Source: JACCTU01 sp963809175 (GTDB taxonomy: Bacteria; Actinomycetota; Thermoleophilia; Gaiellales; Gaiellaceae). From it: a stretch of 64,000 bases of DNA. Every line of letters starts with the position of its first letter. Within the stretch, counting starts at the first letter, position 1. The position numbers and the translations under genes were made by a program. The stretch is taken from the NCBI GenBank assembly GCA_963809175.1, contig CAWEIK010000001.1, forward strand, positions 1,488,001 to 1,552,000, in the 5' to 3' direction. A model generated the notes under the pieces. The model saw nothing but the letters and a program-made list of their open reading frames with translations. It ran no database searches and had not been told where the DNA came from. Below are positions 54,615-63,413 of this stretch, piece after piece.

Positions 54615-55536
54615 TCGTACTCCTCCCGGAAGCGCTCGACGAGCCTGATCGAGATCACGTTCAGGATCAGCGTCATCACGAACAGCGTCGCGCCGACCGC
54701 GAAGATCGTCTTGTACTCGACGGACCCGGTCGGCACGTCGCCCGCCCCGGTCGCGGCGATGAAGGCGGACATCGTCTCGACGGCCTGACGCGGGTCGAAG
54801 GTGAGGTTCGGCTGTTGGCCGGCCGCGACGAGCACGATCATCGTCTCTCCGACCGCGCGGGAGATGCCGAGCACGAACGACGCGGTGATTCCGGAGACGG
54901 CTGCCGGCACCACGATCCGGGTTGCCACCTCGCGCCGGGTCGCGCCGAGCGCGAATGCGCCGTCGCGAAGGTCGTGGGGAACGGCGGACATCGCGTCCTC
55001 CGAGAGCGAGGCAACGGTCGGGAGGACCATCACGCCCATCACGAGGCCGGCGGAGAGCACGTTGAAGATGTCGACGTTGAAGCTCAGGTCACGCAGGAGC
55101 GGCGTGAAGAACGTCAGGGCGAAGTACCCGTAGACGATCGTCGGGATGCCTGCGAGCAGTTCGAGCATGGGCTTCAAGACGCTGCGAGTGCGCCGACTCG
55201 CGTACTCGCTGAGGTAGATCGCCGACCCGAGCCCGAAGGGAATCGCGACCAGCACCGCCCAGAACGTCACCGAGAGCGTCCCGACGACGAGCGGGACGAC
55301 GCCGAACAGCGCCGGCTCGAAGAGCGGCGCCCACTCCGTCCCCGTCAAGAAGTCGACGATCGAGACCTCCTGGAAGAACTCGAACGCCGGGATGAAGAGC
55401 GCGGCGATGATCCCGATCGTCGTCGCGACGGAGATGAGCGCGCAGAAGCCGAGGAGCCCCTTGATCAGGAGCTCCCCGTACCTGACGCGACTCGCCCTGC
55501 AGCCGCGCCGGGCGCCGCCTCCGCGCGAACGGTCAA
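54611..55536 (-). CDS. pstC: Phosphate ABC transporter permease PstC, N-terminus frameshifted
   Basis: About 307 aa. Clear in one frame from about base 55500: RYGELLIKGLLGFCALISVA, FFQEVSIVDF, GTEWAPLFEPALFGVVPLVV, ELLAGIPTIVYGYFALTFF, GAFALGATRREVATRIVVPA and SRAVGETMIVLVAAGQQPN. No ATG/GTG/TTG opens that frame before 55348 (mid-protein). A TTG at 55536 overlaps the pstS stop (TTGA) and starts TVRAEAAPGAAAGRVAS, but it is in another frame. Two extra bases near 55500-55520 would join them. Start therefore tentative. Confidence 0.85.
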
Positions 55537-56488
55537 CCGGTGCTCGCCGCCGCCAGGTCGGCCTTCGCCTTCGTGAGCTGCTCGTCGGTCAGCGGGACGA
55601 ACTGCGCCGTCTCGGCGATCTCCTGCTCGTTGTCGAGGATGAACTCGACGAACGCGTGCACCTCGGGCCGGGCGAACGACGCCTTCTTCGCGTAGATGAA
55701 GAGCGGTCGGGAGAGCGGCGTGTACGTCCCGTTCTGTGCCGTCTCCACGGACGGCGCCACGCAGCCGTCGCCCGCCGTCGATCTCGAGCGCCTTCAGCGT
55801 GTCCTTGTTCTGCTCGAAGTACGAGAGCCCGAAGTAGCCGAGCGCGCCCTCGTCACCGGACACACCCTGCACGGTCACGTTGTCGTCCTCCGTCGCGGAG
55901 TAGTCGGAGCGGCTTCGACCCTCCTCGCCGTTGATCGCGGTCGGTGAAGTAGTCGAACGTCCCGGAGTCGGTGCCGGCGCCGTAGAGCTTCATCGACACG
56001 TCGGGGAACGAGGGATCGACGTCGCTCCACGACTTCACCTTCGAGCCGGTGTCCCAGATCTTCTTGAGCTGCGCGACGGTGAGGCAGTCGACCCAGTCGT
56101 TCTCGGGGTTCACGACCACCGTCAGCGCGTCGTTCGCGACCTGAAACTCGACGAACTCGATGTTCTTTGCCGCGCACGCCGCCTTCTCGTCGTCCTCGAT
56201 CGCGCGTGAAGCGTTCGAGAGATCGGTCTCTCCCGCGCAGAAGCGCTCGAAGCCGCCTCCGGTGCCGGAGACGCCGACGGTGATCTGGACGCCGGGTTCG
56301 CACGCCTCGGAATTGCTCCGCCGCCGCCGTCGTGTACGGACCGACGGTGCTGGAGCCGTCGACGATGATCCGGCCGGAGAGGTCGCCGGCGGCGGCGGTG
56401 CCGGTGTCGGCGGAGCGTTGTCGTCGTCGCCGCCGCAACCGGCGGCCACGAGTGTCAGCAGGACCAGGGTGAAGCTGAAGATGCGCAT
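55533..56488 (-). CDS. pstS: Phosphate-binding lipoprotein PstS, multiply frameshifted
   Basis: About 316 aa when repaired. The lipoprotein signal ends TLVAAGC. Successive frame segments are GGDDDNAPPTPAPP; then GRIIVDGSSTVGPYTTAAAE; then SEACEPGVQITVGVSGTGGG, FCAGETDLSNASRAIEDDEK and MKLYGAGTDSGTFDYFT; then EEGRSRSDYSATEDDN and GDEGALGYFGLSYFEQNKDT; then PLSRPLFIYAKKASFARPEV. Breaks lie near 56395 (two bases), 56318, 55940 and 55765, each an insertion. ATG 56488 gives a clean signal peptide. First gene of the pst operon, with a PHO-type box upstream. Confidence 0.9.
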
Positions 56489-56544
56489 GCGAACAGGATC
56501 CTTTCGTCGCTGGGCTGCCGTGAATTGTCCGGACCGCCGTCCGT

Positions 56545-56588
56545 CGATGGGTCGAGGGGCGGTCAACGTCTGGTGACGATCTGGTAAC
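56545..56588 (-). promoter_or_regulatory. PHO box upstream of pstS
   Basis: Four 11-bp direct repeats on the minus strand: GTTACCAGATC, GTCACCAGACG, TTGACCGCCCC, TCGACCCATCG. ACC falls at the same position in each. A GACAAT -10-like element (56529-56524) follows before ATG 56488. This matches the 11-bp PHO box architecture of Streptomyces PhoP. Confidence 0.7.
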
Positions 56589-56591
56589 GAC

Positions 56592-57419
56592 CTAGGCGGC
56601 TTGCGGGAGCGACCGCGCGCCGAGCGCGAGCAGCGCCTGGGCGAAGACGTCGTTCCCGTCGAGGGCGTACTCGGGGGTGAAGTCGACTGCGCCGTTCAGC
56701 TCGAGGACGACGTGTGAGCGTCCGCGCGGGAGGAGGTCGACGCCCACCAGGTCGGCACCGACGGCGGCGGCGGCGGCGAGGGCGAGCGACCTGGCCCGCC
56801 GACCCGGGATCGCCGGGTGCCGGGTGCCGCCGAGCGCGACGTTGGTGCGCCACTCGCCTTTCGCGGCGACCCGCGCGACCGCGCCAACCACCTCGCCGGC
56901 CGCGACGAGGATGCGCAGGTCACGGCCGGTCGGCTCGATCAGCTCCTGAGCGATCGCGCCCTGCTCGCGGAACCACGGCTCGTCGCGGAGTTGCTGCAGG
57001 CAGCGTCGCAGCGACCGCTTCGTCGTGCACAGGTGCACGTGGCGCCCCCAGCTGCCAAAGCGCGGCTTGATCACGACCGGTAGCTCGATCCCCGACGGGC
57101 TCGCGCCTGCGGGGAGGAACGCCGTGCGTGGGTGGGGCAGGTTGACGGCCCGCAGTCGGAGCGCCGTCTCGAGCTTGTCGTGCATCGCGACGAGCGCGTC
57201 CGGCGGGTTGAGCACCGAGACCCCCTGCCGCTCGAGTCTGCGCAGTGACCAGAGCCCGGGCTCGATCCCGTCGAGACTCGGGCGGATGTCGAGCCGCGCC
57301 AGCGCCACGTCGCCGCGGCCGAGCGTCCTCAGGGCGGCCCGAGGCGTGACGATCGTCGCGCCGCGCTCGGCGAGGAGGGCGTTCGTGCCGGTGCGCCGGT
57401 GCGCGACGAGCGCGAGCAT
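56592..57419 (-). CDS. RimK/LysX-like ATP-grasp ligase
   Basis: 275 aa. ATP-grasp carboxylate-amine ligase of the RimK group: GVSVLNPPDALVAMHDKLET (ATP-grasp entry), LPVVIKPRFGSWGRHVHLCT (nucleotide lysine), IAQELIEPTGRDLRILVAAG, KGEWRTNVALGGTRHP and VVLELNGAVDFTPEYALDGN (metal-binding E and N). Relatives add glutamate to a protein or coenzyme (RimK, CofF/MptN) or activate LysW (LysX). No substrate carrier lies nearby. It sits between two PHO boxes in the phosphate island, so phosphate control is inferred. Confidence 0.85.
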   Translation of the reverse strand: MLALVAHRRTGTNALLAERGATIVTPRAALRTLGRGDVALARLDIRPSLDGIEPGLWSLRRLERQGVSVLNPPDALVAMHDKLETALRLRAVNLPHPRTAFLPAGASPSGIELPVVIKPRFGSWGRHVHLCTTKRSLRRCLQQLRDEPWFREQGAIAQELIEPTGRDLRILVAAGEVVGAVARVAAKGEWRTNVALGGTRHPAIPGRRARSLALAAAAAVGADLVGVDLLPRGRSHVVLELNGAVDFTPEYALDGNDVFAQALLALGARSLPQAA

Positions 57420-57460
57420 TGTTCGACAGCATCGGTGAGCGACGGCCGAGGCGCCACCGG

Positions 57461-57504
57461 GTTCACGGCCTTCTCACCACACGTTCACCACTCGCGCACC
57501 TCAA
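57461..57504 (+). promoter_or_regulatory. PHO box between phoR and the RimK-like gene
   Basis: Four 11-bp units on the plus strand: GTTCACGGCCT, TCTCACCACAC, GTTCACCACTC, GCGCACCTCAA. CAC falls in phase in all four, and unit three matches the GTTCACC core. The last unit overlaps the phoR stop. Orientation is opposite to the RimK-like gene starting at 57419. Confidence 0.6.
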
Positions 57505-58423
57505 GTGCTGGGGAACCGTGAGCGGATCGTGAGCCCCCCGCCGGGCGGGCTGGTCGCTTCGACCGTCCCGCCCGCGGAGGTCACGACGTGCTTGACGATC
57601 GCGAGCCCGAGCCCGGTGCCGCGCGACGAGCGCGCGCGGTCGGCGCGGTAGAAGCGCTCGAACAGCCGGGGCAGGTCGTCCCGGCCGACTCCCTGCCCGT
57701 CGTCGGCGACCGTCACGACGATGTCGCCCGTCGCCGGCCTCCGCGGAGATCCGGCAGCGTGCGCCCGGCCCCGCGTACCGGATCGCGTTCGCGACGAGGT
57801 TCTCCAGGACGACGCGCAGCATCCGTGGCCGGAGCGGGACCTCGAGCCCGTCCGGGACGTCGACTTCGAGCTTGACGTCGGCCCGATCGGCCGATTCGGC
57901 GAGCGCCTCTGACCACGTCCTCGGCGGTCTCCCTGATCGGCGTCGCGCCGAGTGCCACGACCTGGCGCCCCGTCTCGAGCTCCGAGAGGAAGAGCACGTC
58001 GTCGATCAGCTCGCCGATCTGCTCGACCTCGCGTCGGGCACGGTCGATCAGCTCCAGCGGATCCTCGCCCGGAAGCGCAGCCGTCTCGAGCAGCGAGAGG
58101 AGTCGCGCGAGCGGCGTCCGGAGCTCGTGCGAGACGGCGGCCGTGAAGCCGGCGCGCAGCTCGTCGTACGCCGCATTCTCCGACGGCTCGCTCAGGTAGA
58201 GGAGCGTCTCGCGCTCGCCGAGCGCGTCGTAGGGAACCTCGACCGGCCGCCGGGCGTTGCGGGCTTCTTCCGACAGCCGCTGCCCGAGCTCGAGGTCGGG
58301 CAGCGCCTCGCGGGCGCGGCGGCTGGCGGCAACGACGCGCCCCTCCCGGTCGAGCACGACCATGATCTCGCGGCTCTCCTCGATCGCCGCGCGACCACGG
58401 GCCGCTTCGAAAGCCATGGGCAT
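57501..58423 (-). CDS. phoR: PhoR-type sensor histidine kinase, cytosolic form, frameshifted
   Basis: 306 aa when repaired. No TM helix. A PAS-like segment (residues about 15-75: EIMVVLDREGRVVAASRRAR) is followed by the HisKA box FTAAVSHELRTPLARLLSLL. After a shift near 57910 the frame reads VLENLVANAIRYAG (N-box). After one near 57735 it reads VTVADDGQGVGRDDLPRLFE and GTGLGLAIVKHVV (G boxes). Both are single-base insertions. ATG 58423, after AAGGCGA, is preferred to GTG 58474. Divergent from phoB; phosphate sensing would come via PhoU/Pst. Confidence 0.88.
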
Positions 58424-58466
58424 CGGTTCGCCTTGTACCGCTTTGTTCCGGCCGAGGAAGCGCCTC

Positions 58467-58510
58467 TTTACCACCTCGTCACCAGTTTCTCACCCACCGT
58501 GCACCCTGCG
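58467..58510 (+). promoter_or_regulatory. PHO box upstream of phoB
   Basis: Four 11-bp repeats on the plus strand: TTTACCACCTC, GTCACCAGTTT, CTCACCCACCG, TGCACCCTGCG. ACC is at the same phase in each. They lie in the phoR-phoB divergent region, 31 bp before the phoB ATG, which suggests autoregulation. Confidence 0.7.
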
Positions 58511-58541
58511 TGACCCCGTCGGAAACCATGATCCGGGCGAA

Positions 58542-59237
58542 ATGTCCAAGGTGCTCATCGTCGAGGACGACGAGGTCATCGGCCGCGGGATCTCGGGCCA
58601 CCTCGCAAACGCCGGCTTCGAGCCGCTCGTCGTGACCAGGGGCGAGACCGGTCTCGCGCGGCTCCGGTTCGAGCGGCCGGACGTCGTCGTGCTCGACCTG
58701 ATGCTCCCCGGCCTCGACGGCTGGCAGCTGATCGAGACGGCGCGGGCCGAGGGGATCGGCACCCCGATCCTCGTCGTGAGCGCGCGAGGCACCGAGCAGG
58801 ACCGCGTCAGGGCGCTCGAGCTGGGCGCCGACGACTACCTCGTCAAGCCGTTTGCCATGCAGGAGCTCGTGGCCCGGGTCCGAGCCGCCGCGCGCCGGGG
58901 CGTTCGGGCGCAGGAAGAGACCCGGGGCGAGCCGATCGAGGTCGAGGAGCTTCGCCTCGACCCGCGGGAGGTGCAGGCCTACGTCGCCGGCGTCAACGCG
59001 AACCTCACCCCGACGGAGTTCCGCCTGCTCTACGCTCTGGCCCAGGAACAGGGACGGGTCGTGACGCGGGAGGAGCTCATGCAACGCATCTGGGGACGCA
59101 GGCAGCGTCATCGCGACCGCACGGTCGACGTCTTCGTCCGCAAGCTTCGCAACAAGATCGATCAGCACGCGCCGGCCCACACGTTCCTCCATACACGACA
59201 CGGAGTCGGGTACAAGCTCCAAGCGCTGCCGAAGTAG
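58542..59237 (+). CDS. phoB: PhoB/PhoP-type response regulator
   Basis: 231 aa, OmpR family. Receiver: VLIVEDDEVIGRGIS, Asp52 in VVLDLMLPGLDGW, Ser in LVVSARG and Lys in DYLVKPF. Winged helix: LTPTEFRLLYALAQEQGRVV, TREELMQRIWG, RTVDVFVRKLRNKID and RHGVGYKL. It should bind the 11-bp repeats at 56545, 57461 and 58467. Its stop overlaps the ppk start (TAGTG), so phoB, ppk and ppx form one operon. Confidence 0.94.
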   Translation: MSKVLIVEDDEVIGRGISGHLANAGFEPLVVTRGETGLARLRFERPDVVVLDLMLPGLDGWQLIETARAEGIGTPILVVSARGTEQDRVRALELGADDYLVKPFAMQELVARVRAAARRGVRAQEETRGEPIEVEELRLDPREVQAYVAGVNANLTPTEFRLLYALAQEQGRVVTREELMQRIWGRRQRHRDRTVDVFVRKLRNKIDQHAPAHTFLHTRHGVGYKLQALPK

Positions 59238-61319
59238 TGGCCCGCGGCCACGACGCGGGAACGCGCTACATCAACCGCGAGCTGTCCTGGCTCGATTTCA
59301 ACGCTCGCGTTCTCGATCTCGCTGCCGACGCCAACGGTGCCGTTGCTCGAGCGGATCAAGTTCTGCTCGTTCTTCTCGTTGAACCTCGACGAGTTCTTCA
59401 TGGTGCGCGTCGCCGGACTCGAGGGGCTCGAGTCCTCCGGCGTACCCGTGCACTCGCCCGACGGGCGCTCGGCGCAGCAGGCGCTGACCGAGATCCGCGG
59501 TCGTGTCGGCGAGCTCGTCACGCGACAGGCTCGCCTCTGGGGACGCGACCTGAGGCCGGCGCTCGCCGAAGCAGGCATCGTCGTGGGCGGAGTCGAGGAG
59601 TGCACCGACAAGGAGCGGGCCGAGCTGACCGCTCGTTTCGAGCGCGAGATCTATCCCGTGCTGACGCCGCTCGGCGTCGGGCCTGGGCAGCCGTTTCCGT
59701 ACATCTCGCCGCTGTCCCTCTCGCTCGGCGTGTTCGTGCGGGACCCGGACAACGGCGACGAGCGGTTCGCCCGCGTCAAGGTGCCGGAGGGCATGCCGCG
59801 CTTCATGAAGGTCGGGCGGCGAGGGCTGTGGATCCCGCTCGAGCATGTGATCGCCCACTTTCTCTCGGCGCTCTTCCCGCAGATGGAGCTGACCGAACGC
59901 GCGCTCTTCCGCGTCACCAGGGACGCCGACTTCGAGGTCTCCGACGAGGCCGACGACCTGCTCGAGGCGGTCGAGCTCGAGCTGCGGCGGCGCCGCTTCG
60001 GCGACGTCGTGCGCCTCGAGGTCTCGTCGCAGATGTCGACCGCGATGCTCGACCGGCTCAAGCTGGGCCTCGACGTCGACGACTCGCACGTCTACCAGGT
60101 CGGTGGGCTGCTCGACATGTCGGAGCTCGCGCAGCTCCTGCGGGTCGAGCGCTCCGACCTGCGTGACCCTGCCTGGCTCGGAGCGACGCCGTCGCGCTTC
60201 GCGGCCGGGATCGCAAACGACGACCTGTTCACCGAGATCCGTCGCAGCGACCAGCTCGTTCATCACCCGTACGAGTCGTTCGCGACGACGTTCGAGGCGT
60301 TCGTCCGCGCGGCCGCGAAGGACCGGGACGTGATCGGGCTGAAGACGACCGTGTACCGAACGAGCGACGAGTCGCCGCTCGTGCCTGCGCTGATCGAGGC
60401 CTCGGAGGACGGAAAGCAGAGCGTCTGCCTCGTCGAGCTGAAGGCCCGTTTCGACGAGCGGCGAAACATCGAGTGGTCGCGCAAGCTCGAGCGGGCCGGG
60501 GTGCACGTCGTGTACGGGTACCCGAGCCTCAAGATCCATCTCAAGGCCACGCAGGTCGTGCGTCGGGAAGGCGACGGGCTCCGCCGCTACGTCCATATCG
60601 GCACAGGCAACTATCACGCGTACAACGCGAGGGTCTACGAGGACTTCGGGCTCTTCACGGCGGACGAGGAGATCGCCGCCGACGTCGCTGACCTGTTCAA
60701 CCACCTGACGGGGTTCGGCAAGCCGCCGCCGTTCCGGAAGATCCTCGTCGCGCCGTACAACCTGCGCGAGCGGCTCGTCGACGAGATCCGGAGCGTCGCG
60801 AAGGCCGCAGCCGCCGGGAAGCCGGCCCGAATCCGGATCAAGGTCAACGCGCTGACCGATCCCGCGATCATCGACGAGCTCTATGACGCCTCCGCGGCTG
60901 GGGCTCGCGTCGAGGCGATCGTGCGCTCGATCTGCTCGATGCGGCCGGGAGTCAAGGGACTCTCCGAGAACGTCCATGTCCGTTCGGTGCTCGGCCGTTT
61001 CCTCGAACACAGCCGCGTCTACCACTTCGACCGCGGCGACGACGCGACCTGGCTGATGGGCAGCGCGGACCTGATGCCGAGGAACCTCGACAACCGGCTC
61101 GAGCTCGTCGTGCCCGTGGAGAACGAGCGTCTGCGCTCGCGCCTCTCTTCGGTGTTCGACACGCTCCTGGCCGACAACACGGGAACCTGGGAGCTCGATG
61201 GGGAGGGCGTCTGGCGTCGTCTCCGTCCCACGAAGGGGCAGCGCGCACGTCAGGCCCAGGAGGTTCTGATCAAGAGCGCCTCCCGCGCCCCGCGTCGTCC
61301 CGTCACGAAGCGGCGATGA
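59237..61319 (+). CDS. ppk: Polyphosphate kinase 1, frameshifted near the start
   Basis: 693 aa when repaired. YINRELSWLDFNARVLDLAA opens the N domain. One extra base near 59338 joins it to VPLLERIKFCSFFSLNLDEF and MVRVAGL. Catalytic core: LKTTVYRTSDESPLVPALIE, LKARFDERRNIEWSRKLERA, YGYPSLKIHLKATQVVRREG, YVHIGTGNYHAYNARVYEDF (autophosphorylated His region) and RIRIKVNALTDPAIIDELYD. It makes polyphosphate from ATP. Coupled to phoB and ppx by overlapping codons. Confidence 0.95.
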
Positions 61320-62224
61320 TGACGTCCGAGAGCACTGCGACGATCCCGGCAATGCGTGTAGGGGTCGTCGACGTGGGCTCGAACACCGTTCGCCTGCTCG
61401 TGGCCAGGCGCAATCCTTGTCTCGAGCCGCTGCACGAGGCGCGGGCCTACCTTCGGCTCGGCGACGAGATCGACCGCAACGGGTGGATCTCCGAGGCGAA
61501 GCTCCGCGAGACCGTCGAGTGCGTGCGCCGCTACGCGAAGGAGGCGATCGCCCACGGCGCCCACCACGTGGACGTCGTGATCACCGCTCCCGGCCGGCTC
61601 GCCCAGAACTCCGACGAGCTCGTCGGCGCGCTCGCGCAGGGCGCGGCCGCGCGAGTCAGAGTGCTGGCCGCCGAGGAGGAGGCGCTCTTCGCGTTCGCCG
61701 GTGCGCTTGCGTGCGTGGAGCACCCGCCGGAGAGCGTCGCCGTGTGCGACAGCGGCGGCGGCTCGACCGAGCTCGTCGTCGGCAGGCCGGACTCGCCGCA
61801 GTGGGTCCGCTCGATCGACGTCGGGTCGCTGACCGTGCGACGACTGCTGCCCGACGATCCTCCGGGGATCGAGGCGGTGAACGACGTCCGCGCGGCCGTT
61901 CGTGAGCAGCTCGCAGGGGTCGTCCCGCCGTTTCCGATGGCCGCGTACGCGACGGGCGGCACCGCGCGGGCGCTGCGTCGCGTGATCGGGCGCACGCTCG
62001 AGACCGATCGGCTCGAAGAGGTGATCGGCTGGCTCGCGAAGCGCAGCGCGAAGGAAGTCTCGAGCAAGCACGACCTCGACCCGAACCGCGCGTGGACGCT
62101 GATCGGCGGCGCGATCGTGCTCGCAGAAGTGCAGAGCCGACTCGGCGTCCCGTTCGAGGTCGCGCGCACGGGGTTGCGCGAAGGCGTCGCGGCGATGGCC
62201 TTCGCCGAGCTCGCGGTCGCCTAA
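61316..62224 (+). CDS. ppx: Exopolyphosphatase, Ppx/GppA family
   Basis: 302 aa, the short Ppx2-type without the C-terminal HD-like domains. ASKHA-fold motifs: VGVVDVGSNTVRLLVARRNP, ITAPGRLAQNSDEL, LAAEEEALFAFAGA (catalytic Glu region), AVCDSGGGSTELVVGRPD and MAAYATGGTARALRRV. It would degrade polyphosphate made by the upstream ppk, or pppGpp. ATG 61316 overlaps the ppk stop (ATGA). The stop interlocks with the convergent Nudix gene (CTAA). Confidence 0.93.
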   Translation: MMTSESTATIPAMRVGVVDVGSNTVRLLVARRNPCLEPLHEARAYLRLGDEIDRNGWISEAKLRETVECVRRYAKEAIAHGAHHVDVVITAPGRLAQNSDELVGALAQGAAARVRVLAAEEEALFAFAGALACVEHPPESVAVCDSGGGSTELVVGRPDSPQWVRSIDVGSLTVRRLLPDDPPGIEAVNDVRAAVREQLAGVVPPFPMAAYATGGTARALRRVIGRTLETDRLEEVIGWLAKRSAKEVSSKHDLDPNRAWTLIGGAIVLAEVQSRLGVPFEVARTGLREGVAAMAFAELAVA

Positions 62225-62583
62225 AGCTGCTCGAGTTGCTCGACCCCGACCTCGAAGGTCAGGCGGTCGGGGACGTTCGGGATCGGCACCCACGCGACCT
62301 CGTCGACCTCGTCGTCCGGCGTGAACTCGCCGTCGACCGGTCGCATCAGGAACCACTGGACGATCTTGCTTCCGGCCAGTGCGCGGTACTGGGATTGACC
62401 GAGCGGCCGCTCGATCTCGCAGCGGAGCCCGGTCTCCTCTTCGATCTCGCGCAGCGCGCACGCCTCGTCGCTCTCGCCCGGCTTGCACTTTCCCTTCGGG
62501 AGCGACCAGTCGTCGTACTTCGGCCGGTGGACGAGCAGGATGTTGCCGTCACGGACGATGATGCCGCCGGCGGCGCGGATCAC
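62221..62583 (-). CDS. Nudix hydrolase
   Basis: 120 aa. Complete Nudix box GKCKPGESDEACALREIEEETGL (23 residues from Gly to Leu; given here as GKCKPGESDEACALREIEEE then TGL). An N-terminal IRAAGGIIVRDGNILLVHRP and SLPKGK precede it. Ap4A/diphosphoinositol-type or MutT-type substrates are likely. GTG 62583 overlaps the CHAD stop (GTGA) and is preferred to the upstream GTG 62610. A start at 62583 gives VIRAAGG directly, typical for the family. Context with ppk/ppx hints at polyphosphate or dinucleoside polyphosphate turnover. Confidence 0.9.
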   Translation of the reverse strand: MIRAAGGIIVRDGNILLVHRPKYDDWSLPKGKCKPGESDEACALREIEEETGLRCEIERPLGQSQYRALAGSKIVQWFLMRPVDGEFTPDDEVDEVAWVPIPNVPDRLTFEVGVEQLEQL

Positions 62584-63356
62584 GTCATCGCCTTGTCGAG
62601 CTTCTCCCACGCCTTCGGAACGTCGGCGCGCGCGGCGGCCCGACGAGCTCGCTGGCGTTCGATCAGCCGGCCGACGACGAGTGCCGTGTCGGGCTCGGAA
62701 AGGGCGCGCAGGCGCTCCTCTGCGAAGACGGCGTCCTGGTGCTCGCCGACGACGTCCTGAAACCGCTTCGCGCGGGCGACGACGTTCTCCGCTCCGGAGA
62801 CCTCGGCTGCGTAACGAACCCGCTTCGCCTTGATCCGCGCGTCGTGGAGAGCCTCGTCGGACTCGACGTCTCGCATCGCCCGCTGGAGCTTGCGCGCCTC
62901 GGTGTGCACGAGCCCGTTCAGGGAACCGTCGCGCAGCACGACCCCCGAGCAGAACGCGTCGAGCTCCTGCAGCAATCGCTCGAAGTCCGGCGAAGCCAGT
63001 GCCGCTCGGGCGGCGTCGTACGCCTCACGGCGCGACTCCTCGGCTCGCGCCTGCAACCGCGCGAGGACTTCGGCGTCCTCGTCCAGCTCGAGAACGGCCT
63101 CCCGCAGGTAGGCCGCGAAGACGTCGGCGTCCCTCGCCGGTCCGATCGCGTGCCCGAGCTCTCGAAGCTCCACGCGGAGTGACTCCGCACGTGCGTCCGT
63201 GAGCAGCGGACGTGCGGCCCGGAGCAGTGCGCGCAGGCGTCGGATCGCAACGCGGAGCTTGTGCAGCTCGTCGGGGTCTGCATCGGGGCCGATCGCGGGC
63301 GCCTGCTCGCGGATCGCCGCCACCTGCGTCTGGAACGCCTCGCGGAGGTCCTGCAT
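62580..63356 (-). CDS. CHAD-domain polyphosphate-binding protein
   Basis: 258 aa, all-helical CHAD (conserved histidine alpha-helical domain). Two symmetric halves: PDELHKLRVAIRRLRALLRA and ALHDARIKAKRVRYAAEVSG carry the conserved His plus Arg/Lys sets. IGPARDADVFAAYL and VVGEHQDAVFAEERL complete the pattern. CHAD proteins bind polyphosphate granules in several bacteria (known for the family). Here the gene faces ppk-ppx, which supports that role. Highly basic face. ATG 63356. Confidence 0.9.
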   Translation of the reverse strand: MQDLREAFQTQVAAIREQAPAIGPDADPDELHKLRVAIRRLRALLRAARPLLTDARAESLRVELRELGHAIGPARDADVFAAYLREAVLELDEDAEVLARLQARAEESRREAYDAARAALASPDFERLLQELDAFCSGVVLRDGSLNGLVHTEARKLQRAMRDVESDEALHDARIKAKRVRYAAEVSGAENVVARAKRFQDVVGEHQDAVFAEERLRALSEPDTALVVGRLIERQRARRAAARADVPKAWEKLDKAMT

Positions 63357-63380
63357 GCAGCGATCGTAGAGGAGCGGGCG

Positions 63381-63402
63381 AGGGGGAGCGGTTGCTCCCC
63401 CT
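63381..63402 (-). terminator. Hairpin after the second pstS
   Basis: A perfect 9-bp stem AGGGGGAGC/GCTCCCCCT with a 4-base loop, 11 nt past the pstS stop. No U-tract follows, as is common for terminators in GC-rich bacteria. Confidence 0.6.
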
Positions 63403-63413
63403 CGCTACCGCGA

